From assembly GCA_029259175.1 (NCBI GenBank), contig JAPDJH010000002.1, positions 82,733 to 128,672 on the forward strand: DNA of 45,940 bases, written 5' to 3'. Below, piece after piece: positions 9,275 to 17,173 of this stretch (the first letter of the stretch is position 1; every line of letters starts with the position of its first letter). The position numbers and the translations under genes are program-made. This stretch comes from Hadesarchaea archaeon (lineage in GTDB: Archaea > Hadarchaeota > Hadarchaeia > Hadarchaeales > Hadarchaeaceae). The notes under the pieces are model-generated. The model was given only the letters and a program-made list of their open reading frames with translations, had not been told where the DNA came from and ran no database searches.

Positions 9275-11182
9275 GTGGAACCGTTGAGTGAAAAATCAGC
9301 AGATAGCGGCGTTGGTCAGGAGATTGTGAAAAATCTGGCACTCTTGGAAGGCGAGGATGAGTACTTAATGGAACTGGCAACCAAACTCGCACAACCTGTT
9401 CAAGTCCAATCACAATCTTCTGAGACCACGAGCATGGATCTTTCCGATTCTCTCGTCGAGGAGCTTGCACAAAGATTAGAAAAAATGCAACCTTCTGCTC
9501 AGCCTTCTGTTGCCCAACCAGCTCAACCTACGGTTGCTCAGCCGGTCCCGCAACCCGCCGAGCTTCCACCAGAACCAGAGGTTGATCTCCACGTAAAGAT
9601 GCACGAGATGATATCGAGCATGGACGAAACCGTCCAGGAACTTTACACTAGAATTTCTGATCTTGAAAAACTTCGAGCTCCACAGGAGTTCACAGAATAC
9701 TGTGTTTTTGAGCCTCCGCCAGGGTACCAAGAACTTGAACGTTATTGGATCCACAAGCCTTTCGTGTGGGCAGCGATTTTGTATTCCCCCGAACGCAACG
9801 AGCGGATGTACTATTTGGTAGAGCCGGCCCTTACGGTTGGTGAAAAAACTGCTCTGGAAATTCTCTATCAAAACCTTTTAGAACGGATAACCTATGATCC
9901 TCGAATTAAAGATCGTGACAGGTTGTTGGAAGCGAAGGTCAATGAGATTTTGAGAGAGTATGGGATTGTCATGACGAAGAAATCCATTCAGAAACTCCTC
10001 TATTATCTCAAAAGGAACTATATCGGCTATGGTCGAATCGATGGTCTTATCCGGGACCCAAACATTGAGGACATCTCCTGCGATGGATGGAATGTTCCAA
10101 TATTCGTGTACAGCAGGAAGTACCAAAGCCTGAGAACAAACATCATTTTCACAGATCAAAATGAGCTGGATTTGTTTGTTATTAGGTTGGTGGAGCGAGC
10201 TGGCAAGCAGATCACGTTGGCCAAGCCCACCGTGGACGCAGCTCTGCCCGAGGGGTACCGTTTGCAAGCCACATTGGGGAGTGAGGTCACGACGCGAGGA
10301 AGTTCGTTCTCCATCCGAAAGTTCGCAGAAGAACCGTTCACACCAATAGATCTCTTAGCGTATGGAACGTTTTCTTCAGAGATGCTCGCATATCTATGGT
10401 TGGCCACCGAGAACAAGAAGAACATTATGGTCATCGGCGGTACTGCGAGTGGAAAGACATCGACCTTGAACGCACTTTCCATGTTTATCTGGCCCGATGC
10501 TAAAATTGTCAGTATCGAAGACACGCGCGAATTGGCGCTGTATCAAGAAAACTGGATTCCAAGTGTTACGCGCCCAGCCCCTGGGGATCGGGCGATAGAC
10601 ATGTACGACTTGCTTCGGCAGGCGCTCCGGCAGCGACCGGAGGTAATTATTGTAGGTGAGGTTCGAGGAAAAGAAGCCCTTACCCTCTTCCAAGCGATGT
10701 CTACCGGCCACACGTGTTACGGAACCATGCACGCTGGTTCGATCCAAGAGATGGTGCACCGTCTCGAGGGGGAGCCAATAAACGTTCCCCACCACATGCT
10801 TGCAGCACTGGATATTGTGTGTCTCCAGTTACTCACGTATTTCAGAGATCAACGTGTGAGGCGGAATCAGAGTGTGGTAGAAATAGTGGGAATAGATCCA
10901 GCCACTGGGGCTCTAAGAACTAACAGAGTTTTTGAGCGCAACCCGCTAACCGACGAATTTGAACGGGTGGGAGAATCGCATGTGCTCAGAGAGATCGCTA
11001 AGGAGCGAGGTTGGAGCGCACTGGAGCTGGAGCAGGAGCTCACTAGGAGACGACAAGTGTTGGAGTATCTGCACAGAAACAATATCCGCCGATTGAATGA
11101 GGTGGCGAGCGTGTTCCGCCAATACTATTATGAGCCAGAAAAAGTCATGGAGCAAATAGCTTCTGGCAAGCTGAGGGTCTAG
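9275..11182 (+). CDS. Type IV pilus/secretion ATPase (GspE/TadA/FlaI superfamily)
   Basis: The 635-residue hexameric motor ATPase powers assembly of archaeal pili or related secretion fibres at the inner face of the membrane. Residues 1-115 are acidic with a Pro/Gln/Ala-rich flexible linker (repeated A-Q-P units). An N-terminal domain follows, then the ATPase core with Walker A G-G-T-A-S-G-K-T near residue 388, the Asp box I-V-S-I-E-D-T-R-E-L, Walker B-like V-I-I-V-G-E-V-R-G-K-E, and the His box G-T-M-H-A. The start is GTG, 44 bases after the preceding gene. Its membrane partner is next. Whether it serves adhesion pili, DNA uptake or protein export cannot be decided because no pilin gene is adjacent; two pilin-like genes lie at 30.4-31.8 kb. 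Confidence 0.93.
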   Translation: MEPLSEKSADSGVGQEIVKNLALLEGEDEYLMELATKLAQPVQVQSQSSETTSMDLSDSLVEELAQRLEKMQPSAQPSVAQPAQPTVAQPVPQPAELPPEPEVDLHVKMHEMISSMDETVQELYTRISDLEKLRAPQEFTEYCVFEPPPGYQELERYWIHKPFVWAAILYSPERNERMYYLVEPALTVGEKTALEILYQNLLERITYDPRIKDRDRLLEAKVNEILREYGIVMTKKSIQKLLYYLKRNYIGYGRIDGLIRDPNIEDISCDGWNVPIFVYSRKYQSLRTNIIFTDQNELDLFVIRLVERAGKQITLAKPTVDAALPEGYRLQATLGSEVTTRGSSFSIRKFAEEPFTPIDLLAYGTFSSEMLAYLWLATENKKNIMVIGGTASGKTSTLNALSMFIWPDAKIVSIEDTRELALYQENWIPSVTRPAPGDRAIDMYDLLRQALRQRPEVIIVGEVRGKEALTLFQAMSTGHTCYGTMHAGSIQEMVHRLEGEPINVPHHMLAALDIVCLQLLTYFRDQRVRRNQSVVEIVGIDPATGALRTNRVFERNPLTDEFERVGESHVLREIAKERGWSALELEQELTRRRQVLEYLHRNNIRRLNEVASVFRQYYYEPEKVMEQIASGKLRV

Positions 11183-11219
11183 TTTTATTTATTGTGCTAT
11201 GATAAGATAGTTCGAGATA

Positions 11220-13055
11220 ATGAAATACAGTCACTTGGCGTTCAGATTGTTTGGCAGGTTTACTCGGGGAAAGAGATACGTGTCTTTACAGGAAGCTTTG
11301 AGAAAAGCCAGGATGCCAACGACAGCAGATGTGTATGTCTCGATGGCTTTCTTGTCGGCTTTGCTGGCGTCGGCTGCGGGAGTTGGTCTCGGATTCGTGG
11401 TGGGCTCTCTGCTGGGCTTGTCCACTTTAATGGTGGTCCTTTTGGTGATTTTGGTCGGCGCCTCGCTGGGAGGGCTAACATATCTTCTCACAATTCAGTA
11501 TCCGGGCATTCTAGCCAGTGAGCGAGCGCGTAACATTGACTTGGCTCTCCCCTACGCTATAAGTTTTATGCACGCACTGAGTAGAAGCGGGGCAACTGTA
11601 GTAGATATCTTTCGGGAATTGAGCGCGCGAACCGATGTGGGTGAGATCCAGAAAGAGGCCCAACAGTTCATGCGCGACATCGAATACCTCGGCAGGGATC
11701 CTCTTACAGCATTACGATCGCTCGCTCGCAGCACGCCTTCAGAGAAATTCAGAAGCTTCCTGGAAGTGCTGATTTCGATTGTCGAGACAGGAGGAGATAT
11801 TGGTCCATACTTGGCTGGCAAGGTATCTGAGTACCACATGGGGATGAAAGAAGAAAACAAAAAGACCGTCTCCACCATGGAGCTCTTGACCGAAATTTAC
11901 ATCATCATAGTCCAATTTCTACCATTGCTCATGATGGCTATTTTTATTTACATGGGCTTCATGCCTGGCCAACAGATGAACATCTTTCTTCTCCAGTTGA
12001 TGGCTTATTTGTGGGTTCCTCTAGGATCAATAATCTTCGCGATTCTGCTGGCTACTATCCCTCCCATAGAACTCAGGGGTCGCCCCCTGCTTGTTCGCTT
12101 GACGAGTCCATTCAAAGGCATCCCGGTGATTTCGGGTGGGGAATACGATCGACGAATTCTGAAAAAACTGCGAGGAGGCATGCTAAGCATGAAGATAAAG
12201 AGGTTTCTCTCCAACCCCTTCAGACTATTCACACAAAATCCATCGTACGTGCTGTTCTTTAGTATTCCAGCAGGGATCCTTTATCTTCTTTACACTCCGC
12301 TGAGAACGTTAACTCTTTGCATAGGATTTTTGATCATGGTTGTACCGTATACGATTTTTTATGAATTCCGGTCTAGACGAGCAACACAGCTAGAACGATC
12401 TCTTCCCGACTTTTTGAAATCTCTTTCCAGCGCTTCTCGGTCGGGTCTGCCTCTCGCAAGAGCGCTCCAGGTAACATCAGGGGCCGAACTGGGAGTTTTG
12501 AGCCGAGAACTGGATCAAGTAGGTAGGGAGATCCAGTGGGGATCCTCGGCAACCGAAGCTCTCTCTAAACTGGAAGCCCGGGTGTCTATTTCACCGACGA
12601 CAGCACGTACCATCACTTTGATTCGAAGGGCAAGCGAAGCGGAAGAAGATATCTCGGATGTGATCGATATTGCTTTCAAGGATGTTCAGACCCGTCAAGA
12701 AATAGCGAAAGAGAGGAAATCGGCCATGAGTATTTATCGAATGATCATCTTAATGAGCTTTGTGATCTTCATTGTTACCATCTTTTTCATAGTCCAAAGC
12801 TACATGATGATGCCTATCAGTATGGAAGCAGGAGAAGTCAAAATCCAAGGCCTACCTCCCATGGACGTAAAGCTTCTCCTATATCGGTTAATGATATTTC
12901 AAGCGATGTTTACTGGAATTATTGCGGGACAAATTGGGAGCGGAGACGTAAAGAGTGGTCTCAAGTTTGCCATCTTGTTATTGTGCATAGCGATTTTGAT
13001 GTTTGAGCTGATCATATTGCCTATGGGGCCTGCCCCCTCTGCTGCGACAGAATAA
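11220..13055 (+). CDS. Type IV pilus/secretion platform protein (TadC/FlaJ-like, two T2SSF domains)
   Basis: The 611-residue polytopic membrane protein has clusters of hydrophobic helices near residues 40-105, 225-290, 335-380, 505-530 and 560-605. Between them are two cytoplasmic T2SSF-type helical domains: A-L-P-Y-A-I-S-F-M-H-A-L-S-R-S-G (about 115-215) and S-L-P-D-F-L-K-S-L-S-S-A-S-R-S-G (about 395-500). The double domain is usual for archaeal PilC/FlaJ platforms. It sits 37 bases after the ATPase gene and should form the membrane base on which the ATPase acts. Confidence 0.92.
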   Translation: MKYSHLAFRLFGRFTRGKRYVSLQEALRKARMPTTADVYVSMAFLSALLASAAGVGLGFVVGSLLGLSTLMVVLLVILVGASLGGLTYLLTIQYPGILASERARNIDLALPYAISFMHALSRSGATVVDIFRELSARTDVGEIQKEAQQFMRDIEYLGRDPLTALRSLARSTPSEKFRSFLEVLISIVETGGDIGPYLAGKVSEYHMGMKEENKKTVSTMELLTEIYIIIVQFLPLLMMAIFIYMGFMPGQQMNIFLLQLMAYLWVPLGSIIFAILLATIPPIELRGRPLLVRLTSPFKGIPVISGGEYDRRILKKLRGGMLSMKIKRFLSNPFRLFTQNPSYVLFFSIPAGILYLLYTPLRTLTLCIGFLIMVVPYTIFYEFRSRRATQLERSLPDFLKSLSSASRSGLPLARALQVTSGAELGVLSRELDQVGREIQWGSSATEALSKLEARVSISPTTARTITLIRRASEAEEDISDVIDIAFKDVQTRQEIAKERKSAMSIYRMIILMSFVIFIVTIFFIVQSYMMMPISMEAGEVKIQGLPPMDVKLLLYRLMIFQAMFTGIIAGQIGSGDVKSGLKFAILLLCIAILMFELIILPMGPAPSAATE

Positions 13056-13092
13056 AATAGGCAAACTGAGCAACCTAGATAAGGGTGTGTGA

Positions 13093-13959
13093 GTGGTAGG
13101 AGGACTAGGAAAAACCCTTGCTCTGTTGGCAATTCTTACTTTCATTTTACTAGGAGTCGGCACAGCTGTAGGATACTTGTTGGGAGTGCCTCCAACGTAT
13201 TCTCTCGGAATAGCTCTGATGTTGGCTCTCGTTATGAATGCCAGCCTCTACTATGCTGCGGACAAATGGGTACTCAGATTATATCATGCACGAATAGTTA
13301 GCGAGAAAGAGGCACCGGTTCTTCATCGCATTGTGGAGCGTATTGCTCAAAACGCGAAAATACCCAAACCGAAAATAGCAGTCATCCCTATAGAAACTCC
13401 AAATGCTTTTGCTACCGGTCGTTCCCCAGCACACTCCGTGGTGGCCGTGACTCGAGGAGCGCTTGAACTTTTGAGTGAAGAGGAGCTCGAAGGAGTGATA
13501 GGGCATGAGATGGCTCATATCAAGAACCGCGACATGCTGATCAACACGCTTGCAGCAGTAATAGGCGCGGCTGTTACATATCTGATGTATTTCTCATTGT
13601 TTGCTGGAAGCGGTAGAGATCGGGAAGGATCCAGCAGCATTTTAGCAATCTTGGCCATAATCGTTGCACCGTTTGCTGTGATGCTTGTGAGATTTGCAAT
13701 TTCACGTGCCAGAGAGTTTGAGGCCGACAAGAGTGGAGCTACTTTTTCCAGAAAACCCTTGGCCTTGGCAAGCGCGCTTCGCAAGATAGAGTCTAAGGTG
13801 AAAACACAACCAATCACTGGTGGGAATCCTTCCACTTCGCATCTCTTTATAATCAATCCGTTTCGTGGTGCTCGGCTGAGTTCGCTTTTCGCGACTCATC
13901 CTCCCACAGAGGAGCGGATAAAAAGACTGGAGTGGCTTGCCAAAACGGGACAATACTAA
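13093..13959 (+). CDS. htpX: HtpX-like zinc metalloprotease (M48)
   Basis: The 288-residue membrane protease has two N-terminal membrane helices (about 8-55), the zinc motif H-E-M-A-H at residues 137-141, two further helices (about 155-205), and the third zinc ligand in E-F-E-A-D-K near residue 210. It degrades damaged or misassembled membrane proteins on the cytoplasmic side. The start is GTG at 13093. Its 3' end overlaps convergent secG by four bases. Position after the secretion genes may reflect quality control of membrane components, which is inference. Confidence 0.93.
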   Translation: MVGGLGKTLALLAILTFILLGVGTAVGYLLGVPPTYSLGIALMLALVMNASLYYAADKWVLRLYHARIVSEKEAPVLHRIVERIAQNAKIPKPKIAVIPIETPNAFATGRSPAHSVVAVTRGALELLSEEELEGVIGHEMAHIKNRDMLINTLAAVIGAAVTYLMYFSLFAGSGRDREGSSSILAILAIIVAPFAVMLVRFAISRAREFEADKSGATFSRKPLALASALRKIESKVKTQPITGGNPSTSHLFIINPFRGARLSSLFATHPPTEERIKRLEWLAKTGQY

Positions 13960-14129
13960 AATCCGAGAAGAGAGGGGCCTACAAATCGAAGGGCTATCTC
14001 AAAGAGGATCACGCCGATAATGAAATAGAGCATGTGTTTTGGCTGTATCTTTATCCCGTGTCCTTCTTCCTCAAAGTACCGGATCAGTCCTGCACCACTA
14101 ACCGGCATTCTCTCTTGTCTTCTCCGCAT
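13956..14129 (-). CDS. secG: Preprotein translocase subunit Sec61 beta (SecG)
   Basis: This tiny single-span protein (57 residues from ATG 14129; 60 from GTG 14138) shows the archaeal Sec61 beta pattern. It has a basic N-terminus, the conserved S-G-A-G-L-I-R-Y-F-E-E-E motif, then one C-terminal membrane helix (M-L-Y-F-I-I-G-V-I-L-F-E-I-A). It is the peripheral subunit of the SecYEG/Sec61 protein-conducting channel. The gene begins inside the 3' end of tsr3 (overlap of 32 bases with the ATG start). Confidence 0.9.
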   Translation of the reverse strand: MRRRQERMPVSGAGLIRYFEEEGHGIKIQPKHMLYFIIGVILFEIALRFVGPSLLGF

Positions 14130-14664
14130 CCTTCTCACTAAGACTTTGGTTTCTTTTTATTAATCTTTGTAGAATCTCTTCCTGAGTTCGTAATACATCG
14201 GTGCGTGTTCGTGCCCTTTGATACATGTGAAGTGGCTCAGCGTTTAGATGGAGGAATGTGTTGCCCCATTTGAATGGTCGCAGAAGATCACGAGCTAGCT
14301 CCTCATATCCCAGAATGTAAAGCGCGGCAGATAGCGCTTCGGCTGTACTAAGTCTGGTGGGCCGTCCGTAGTTGATGGGATTGGCAGCCACCAAGTACGG
14401 AAGTGCACGTGGATGAACCCGCTTCCAGAGTTCCTTAAATGCTCGGATGTTGTGCCACGAACAATCGATAGCGGTTATCCCAAACCTGTCTGCAATTGGT
14501 TTGTCTTCTGGCGAGAAGCATATCTCCGAGTGCGGATCAAGCAGAATGCTGGAGCGGGGCACACGGCGATAGTGAACGGGAGTGAGAAGTCCTTGGTTGA
14601 TCAGCCGGCGTGCCGTGCATTTTTTTGGATCGCATTCGTGAAGATGGAGAACATAAAGCTTCAT
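14098..14664 (-). CDS. tsr3: Tsr3 rRNA aminocarboxypropyltransferase
   Basis: The 188-residue member of the Tsr3 (formerly DUF367) family transfers the 3-amino-3-carboxypropyl group from S-adenosylmethionine to a hypermodified uridine of small-subunit rRNA. The sequence shows D-P-K-K-C-T near the N-terminus, A-I-D-C-S-W, L-V-A-A-N-P-I-N-Y-G-R-P, L-S-T-A-E-A-L-S-A-A-L-Y-I-L-G, and F-K-W-G-x-x-F-L-x-L-N, all characteristic. The C-terminal tail is charged and overlaps secG. It lies eight bases downstream of the isomerase-like gene and is probably co-transcribed with it. Confidence 0.94.
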   Translation of the reverse strand: MKLYVLHLHECDPKKCTARRLINQGLLTPVHYRRVPRSSILLDPHSEICFSPEDKPIADRFGITAIDCSWHNIRAFKELWKRVHPRALPYLVAANPINYGRPTRLSTAEALSAALYILGYEELARDLLRPFKWGNTFLHLNAEPLHMYQRARTRTDVLRTQEEILQRLIKRNQSLSEKDAEKTRENAG

Positions 14665-14672
14665 CGACGTAC

Positions 14673-15644
14673 CTATGCTTCCATGATGGATTTAATATAT
14701 GCAGTTTCCTTCTGCAGAAGCTCTTTTCCCTCTAAGACCTGTTCGACACTCTTGAACGCCGTTTCAAGGACAATGGTCTCGACGCCTTTCCTTTTCACGA
14801 TTCGTGCATATCTCTCCAAGTTGGCTCTCTTGAGCAATCCCCATTCTAGGTGTAGAGGAGGATGAAACATTTTCTCACCAGGCACATAGTCGTTCAAGTG
14901 GAGCTCTTTGATGAAATCTGCTGGGATTTCCTCCATTATATTTTCTGGTGGGTCTGGCACGTCTTTGCCATTATCAGCACGGGTAAACCAGTGCCCGATA
15001 TCGAAGTTCAAGAATATTTCGACATCCTTTTCTCTCATTTCTCGGACGACTCGAATGCAGTCTGGGAGTTCGCTAAAAATTTCATCAAAGGCGGTGTTGT
15101 TTTCGAGGTGGAGAGCAATCCCTAAATCATTGCACATTTTTCCGAGCTCCTCCAAACTCTTTTTAAGAGATTCCGTTATGAGATTGAGATACCATCCCAC
15201 TCTATGCCAGAAGGGCGCTGTTCCTGGATGGGTATTCACATAGATCGCTCCTACGTCCGCCGCGAATTGAATGCATTGTTTGTGGATTTTCACAGCAATT
15301 CTCCGATCGCTTTCCTGCGGGGCACATATGCTTCCTCCGACGTAGGAGTAGGGAAGATGGAGAGAGAGAGTGACATCATAAGATTTTGCTAGTTCTCGGA
15401 TGTGTTGTCTTTCTTCCTTGCTCATATCTAAGTATGGATTCGGAGAATCCCCATCCAATTCTACGTGATTCAATCCCAGCGCTTTTGTGATTTCCAGTTG
15501 AAGTTTCACATCTTTCTTCGCTTTCTCGAGAGCCAGCGCATTCATGGTTCCAAGGTCTATCTCTCCTCGCCGAAAAGCGGCCTTTTGTTCTTCAGACAGA
15601 TGGTCATATACAAGACAGTTCGTGTAGTCTCTTCCCAGTCGCAT
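14673..15644 (-). CDS. Sugar phosphate isomerase/epimerase-like TIM barrel (AP endonuclease 2 fold)
   Basis: The 323-residue protein has the Xyl-isomerase-like TIM-barrel pattern. Successive beta strands end in metal-binding residues: H-V-E-L-D, L-S-L-H-L-P-Y, N-T-H-P-G, L-H-L-E-N-N, N-F-D-I-G-H-W, L-H-L-N-D and L-E-T-A-F. This layout is shared by endonuclease IV, hydroxypyruvate isomerases and sugar epimerases, and the substrate cannot be told. ATG 15644 was chosen because it starts the conserved part and lies 30 bases after a TATA-like element. The longer open frame up to 15797 runs into the insertion sequence and is fortuitous. Confidence 0.8.
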   Translation of the reverse strand: MRLGRDYTNCLVYDHLSEEQKAAFRRGEIDLGTMNALALEKAKKDVKLQLEITKALGLNHVELDGDSPNPYLDMSKEERQHIRELAKSYDVTLSLHLPYSYVGGSICAPQESDRRIAVKIHKQCIQFAADVGAIYVNTHPGTAPFWHRVGWYLNLITESLKKSLEELGKMCNDLGIALHLENNTAFDEIFSELPDCIRVVREMREKDVEIFLNFDIGHWFTRADNGKDVPDPPENIMEEIPADFIKELHLNDYVPGEKMFHPPLHLEWGLLKRANLERYARIVKRKGVETIVLETAFKSVEQVLEGKELLQKETAYIKSIMEA

Positions 15645-15668
15645 TCTACCGGTGAAGGTAATTCCATA

Positions 15669-15680
15669 GAATATTAAAAA
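15669..15680 (-). promoter_or_regulatory. TATA-like element of the isomerase gene
   Basis: On the minus strand TTTTTAATATTC lies about 30 bases before ATG 15644, between the insertion sequence's left target repeat and the gene. The insertion therefore left this element intact. Confidence 0.45.
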
Positions 15681-15685
15681 CTTCT

Positions 15686-15694
15686 GGATAATTC
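15686..15694. repeat. Left 9-bp target-site duplication (GGATAATTC)
   Basis: GGATAATTC here is repeated exactly at 17165-17173, flanking the inverted ends of the insertion sequence. This is the signature of transposition and fixes the element's outer boundary. Confidence 0.85.
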
Positions 15695-15724
15695 GGGCTT
15701 GGGACAAAAATCGATAGCGTGAGT

Positions 15725-16042
15725 TCAAGTTTCCTTCGCACGCCGGCCCGCAAGCCCCAGCACGCGCTCGTCCTGCGGTCTGAGTTCCACCGTCCACTCG
15801 TGGACTTCCGCCCGATGCCGCTTTAGGAACTCGACGACCCGCGGACCGTCCTCCTCCCGCACCAGCACCACGTTTCGCATCACCCGCACGTGTGGGATCC
15901 CGCTCAGGAAGCCCGGTCTGAAATACCGGTACCGCCCCCGGTTCGAGTAGTCTGTGTACCCGTAGAATTGCTTGCAGAACCGCATGACCTCCGCATGCTT
16001 CACGCGCCCGTATAGCTTGAAGACTATCAGTCGTCCACGCAT
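15725..16042 (-). CDS. Unknown 105-residue passenger protein of the insertion sequence
   Basis: I do not recognise this family with certainty. The protein is basic and compact, with a tyrosine/arginine-rich central segment (F-Y-G-Y-T-D-Y-S-N-R-G-R-Y-R-Y-F) and two predicted alpha/beta units. It has no membrane helix and no obvious helix-turn-helix or metal motif. GC-rich codon use like the transposase gene, and its place wholly within the inverted ends, show it is part of the element. It is transcribed divergently from the transposase, with the ATG only a few bases from a perfect inverted repeat. It could be a regulator of transposition, a nucleic-acid-binding helper or an unrelated cargo; these are guesses. 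Confidence 0.75.
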   Translation of the reverse strand: MRGRLIVFKLYGRVKHAEVMRFCKQFYGYTDYSNRGRYRYFRPGFLSGIPHVRVMRNVVLVREEDGPRVVEFLKRHRAEVHEWTVELRPQDERVLGLAGRRAKET

Positions 16043-16046
16043 TTCC

Positions 16047-16067
16047 TACGGTTAGATATTAACCGTA
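16047..16067. promoter_or_regulatory. Perfect inverted repeat in the insertion sequence's divergent promoter
   Basis: TACGGTTA-GATAT-TAACCGTA is an 8+5+8 perfect inverted repeat. It lies between the two divergent genes, directly before the transposase TATA box and overlapping the AT-rich part of the passenger gene's promoter. It has the form of a dimer-binding operator able to control both genes. Confidence 0.65.
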
Positions 16068-16070
16068 AGA

Positions 16071-16078
16071 TTTATATA
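16071..16078 (+). promoter_or_regulatory. TATA box of the transposase gene
   Basis: TTTATATA is centred about 26 bases before the GTG at 16100, the spacing expected for a leaderless archaeal mRNA. This supports GTG 16100 over TTG 16082 as the transposase start. Confidence 0.7.
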
Positions 16079-16099
16079 CCTTTGGGTAGGGTTTTCATC

Positions 16100-17149
16100 G
16101 TGCCACGATTCGATCGAAAGCAGCGAGAGCTCAACCGGCTGATCCGCGAGATCAAGAGCAGGCGCTTTCCATACAGACCGCGCGAGGGGCGCGAGATCGA
16201 CTGGTCGAAGTACGATCAGGCACAGCTCCGCGAGATCAACGACATGCTGCTCACGATCCGCGACGCGGTCGACGAGGCCGCGCTCAGGCTCGGGCTCGAG
16301 GAGTGGCACCCGGAGGGGCCAGGGAGACCGCCCTACCCTCCGGCGGACATGGCGAAGGCCCTGCTGATCCAGCAGTACTTCGGAGTGTCCAACCGGGTAG
16401 CAGCCGGGCTGGTTCTCCTCTTCAGGGAGAAAATGGCGATCAGAGAAGCCCCCTCCTACAAGGCGATTGAGCGCGCTTACGAGTATCCGGAGGTGCTCGC
16501 GATTTTGGAGGAGGTGCTCAGGCTCACCCAGGAGCCGCTGAAATCAGTCGAGCACAACTTCGCGGCCGACGGGACAGGCCTCCCAACCTCCGTCAAGCAC
16601 AACTGGGAGCGCGACAGAGACGACGAACAGGAGCGAGCCAGTTTCCAGAAGCTCGTCGCGATGGTGGGAACCACGTACTCGCTGGTCTCTGCGGTCGAGT
16701 TTCCCGAGAACCCCTATGCCCACGACTCGCCTTTTCTCGAACCACTGCTTCACCGGACATCCGCTGTCTATCCGTCGATCGGGGTGGTCAGCCTCGACGA
16801 GGCGTTCCTGTCAAGAGAAAACTGCGAGCTGATAAATGCCGTCGGCGGAATTCCCCGCATAAGCCTGAAGCAGGGGATAACGCTCAAGCAAAAGGGGAGC
16901 CCCGCGTGGAGGCAAATGCTGCTGAGCTTTCTGACACGCCCTCAGGAATGGCTGCGTGAGTACCACATGCGCTCGGTTGTTGAAAGCGTGTTCTCCGCGT
17001 TCAAGCGCAAATTTCAAAGGCCGTTGATGCGTCGCATCTCGAAGCGGAGGCGCACCGAGGCGCTGGCCCGGATCTGCACGTACAACCTTAGACGGCTGTG
17101 CTATCTCAGGTATCTCGAAGGCTTGGATGTTGGATGGGGAGCTAGCTAA
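16100..17149 (+). CDS. DDE transposase
   Basis: The 349-residue transposase shows catalytic acidic residues in the expected order: D157 in A-A-D-G-T-G, D233 in V-V-S-L-D-E-A-F, and E295 in S-V-V-E-S-V-F-S-A-F-K-R-K. The last has the Y/V-E...R/K spacing typical of IS4/IS5-type RNase H-fold transposases. The N-terminal half (R-P-P-Y-P-P-A-D-M-A-K-A-L-L-I-Q) resembles the DUF772-like helical domain that precedes the catalytic core. The frame is uninterrupted, so the enzyme may be active. GTG 16100 fits a leaderless transcript; an upstream TTG at 16082 is in frame. Confidence 0.9.
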   Translation: MPRFDRKQRELNRLIREIKSRRFPYRPREGREIDWSKYDQAQLREINDMLLTIRDAVDEAALRLGLEEWHPEGPGRPPYPPADMAKALLIQQYFGVSNRVAAGLVLLFREKMAIREAPSYKAIERAYEYPEVLAILEEVLRLTQEPLKSVEHNFAADGTGLPTSVKHNWERDRDDEQERASFQKLVAMVGTTYSLVSAVEFPENPYAHDSPFLEPLLHRTSAVYPSIGVVSLDEAFLSRENCELINAVGGIPRISLKQGITLKQKGSPAWRQMLLSFLTRPQEWLREYHMRSVVESVFSAFKRKFQRPLMRRISKRRRTEALARICTYNLRRLCYLRYLEGLDVGWGAS

Positions 17150-17164
17150 TTTCGTCCCAAACCC

Positions 17165-17173
17165 GGATAATTC
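17165..17173. repeat. Right 9-bp target-site duplication (GGATAATTC)
   Basis: This is the exact copy of 15686-15694. Read on the minus strand it starts with the last two bases of the topoisomerase stop codon TGA, so the element landed precisely at the end of that gene without changing its protein. Confidence 0.85.

Larger units (their letters stand above)
15695..17164 (+). mobile_element. Complete 1,470-bp insertion sequence with transposase and passenger gene
   Basis: The element is bounded by imperfect 16-bp inverted repeats (left GGGCTTGGGACAAAAA at 15695-15710; right end, read inward, GGGTTTGGGACGAAAT at 17149-17164; 13 of 16 match) and by identical 9-bp direct repeats. It carries a DDE transposase on the plus strand and a 105-codon gene on the minus strand, with a shared divergent control region that contains a perfect inverted repeat. 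It is visibly richer in G+C than both flanks, suggesting recent arrival from a GC-richer donor. The family looks like the broad IS4/IS5 group by its DDE spacing, but I cannot name it. Confidence 0.9.

Noticed and set aside
15645..15797. 51-codon N-terminal extension of the isomerase-like gene
   Set aside because: The extension is made of the insertion sequence end and target repeat read backwards, and the conserved protein begins at ATG 15644.
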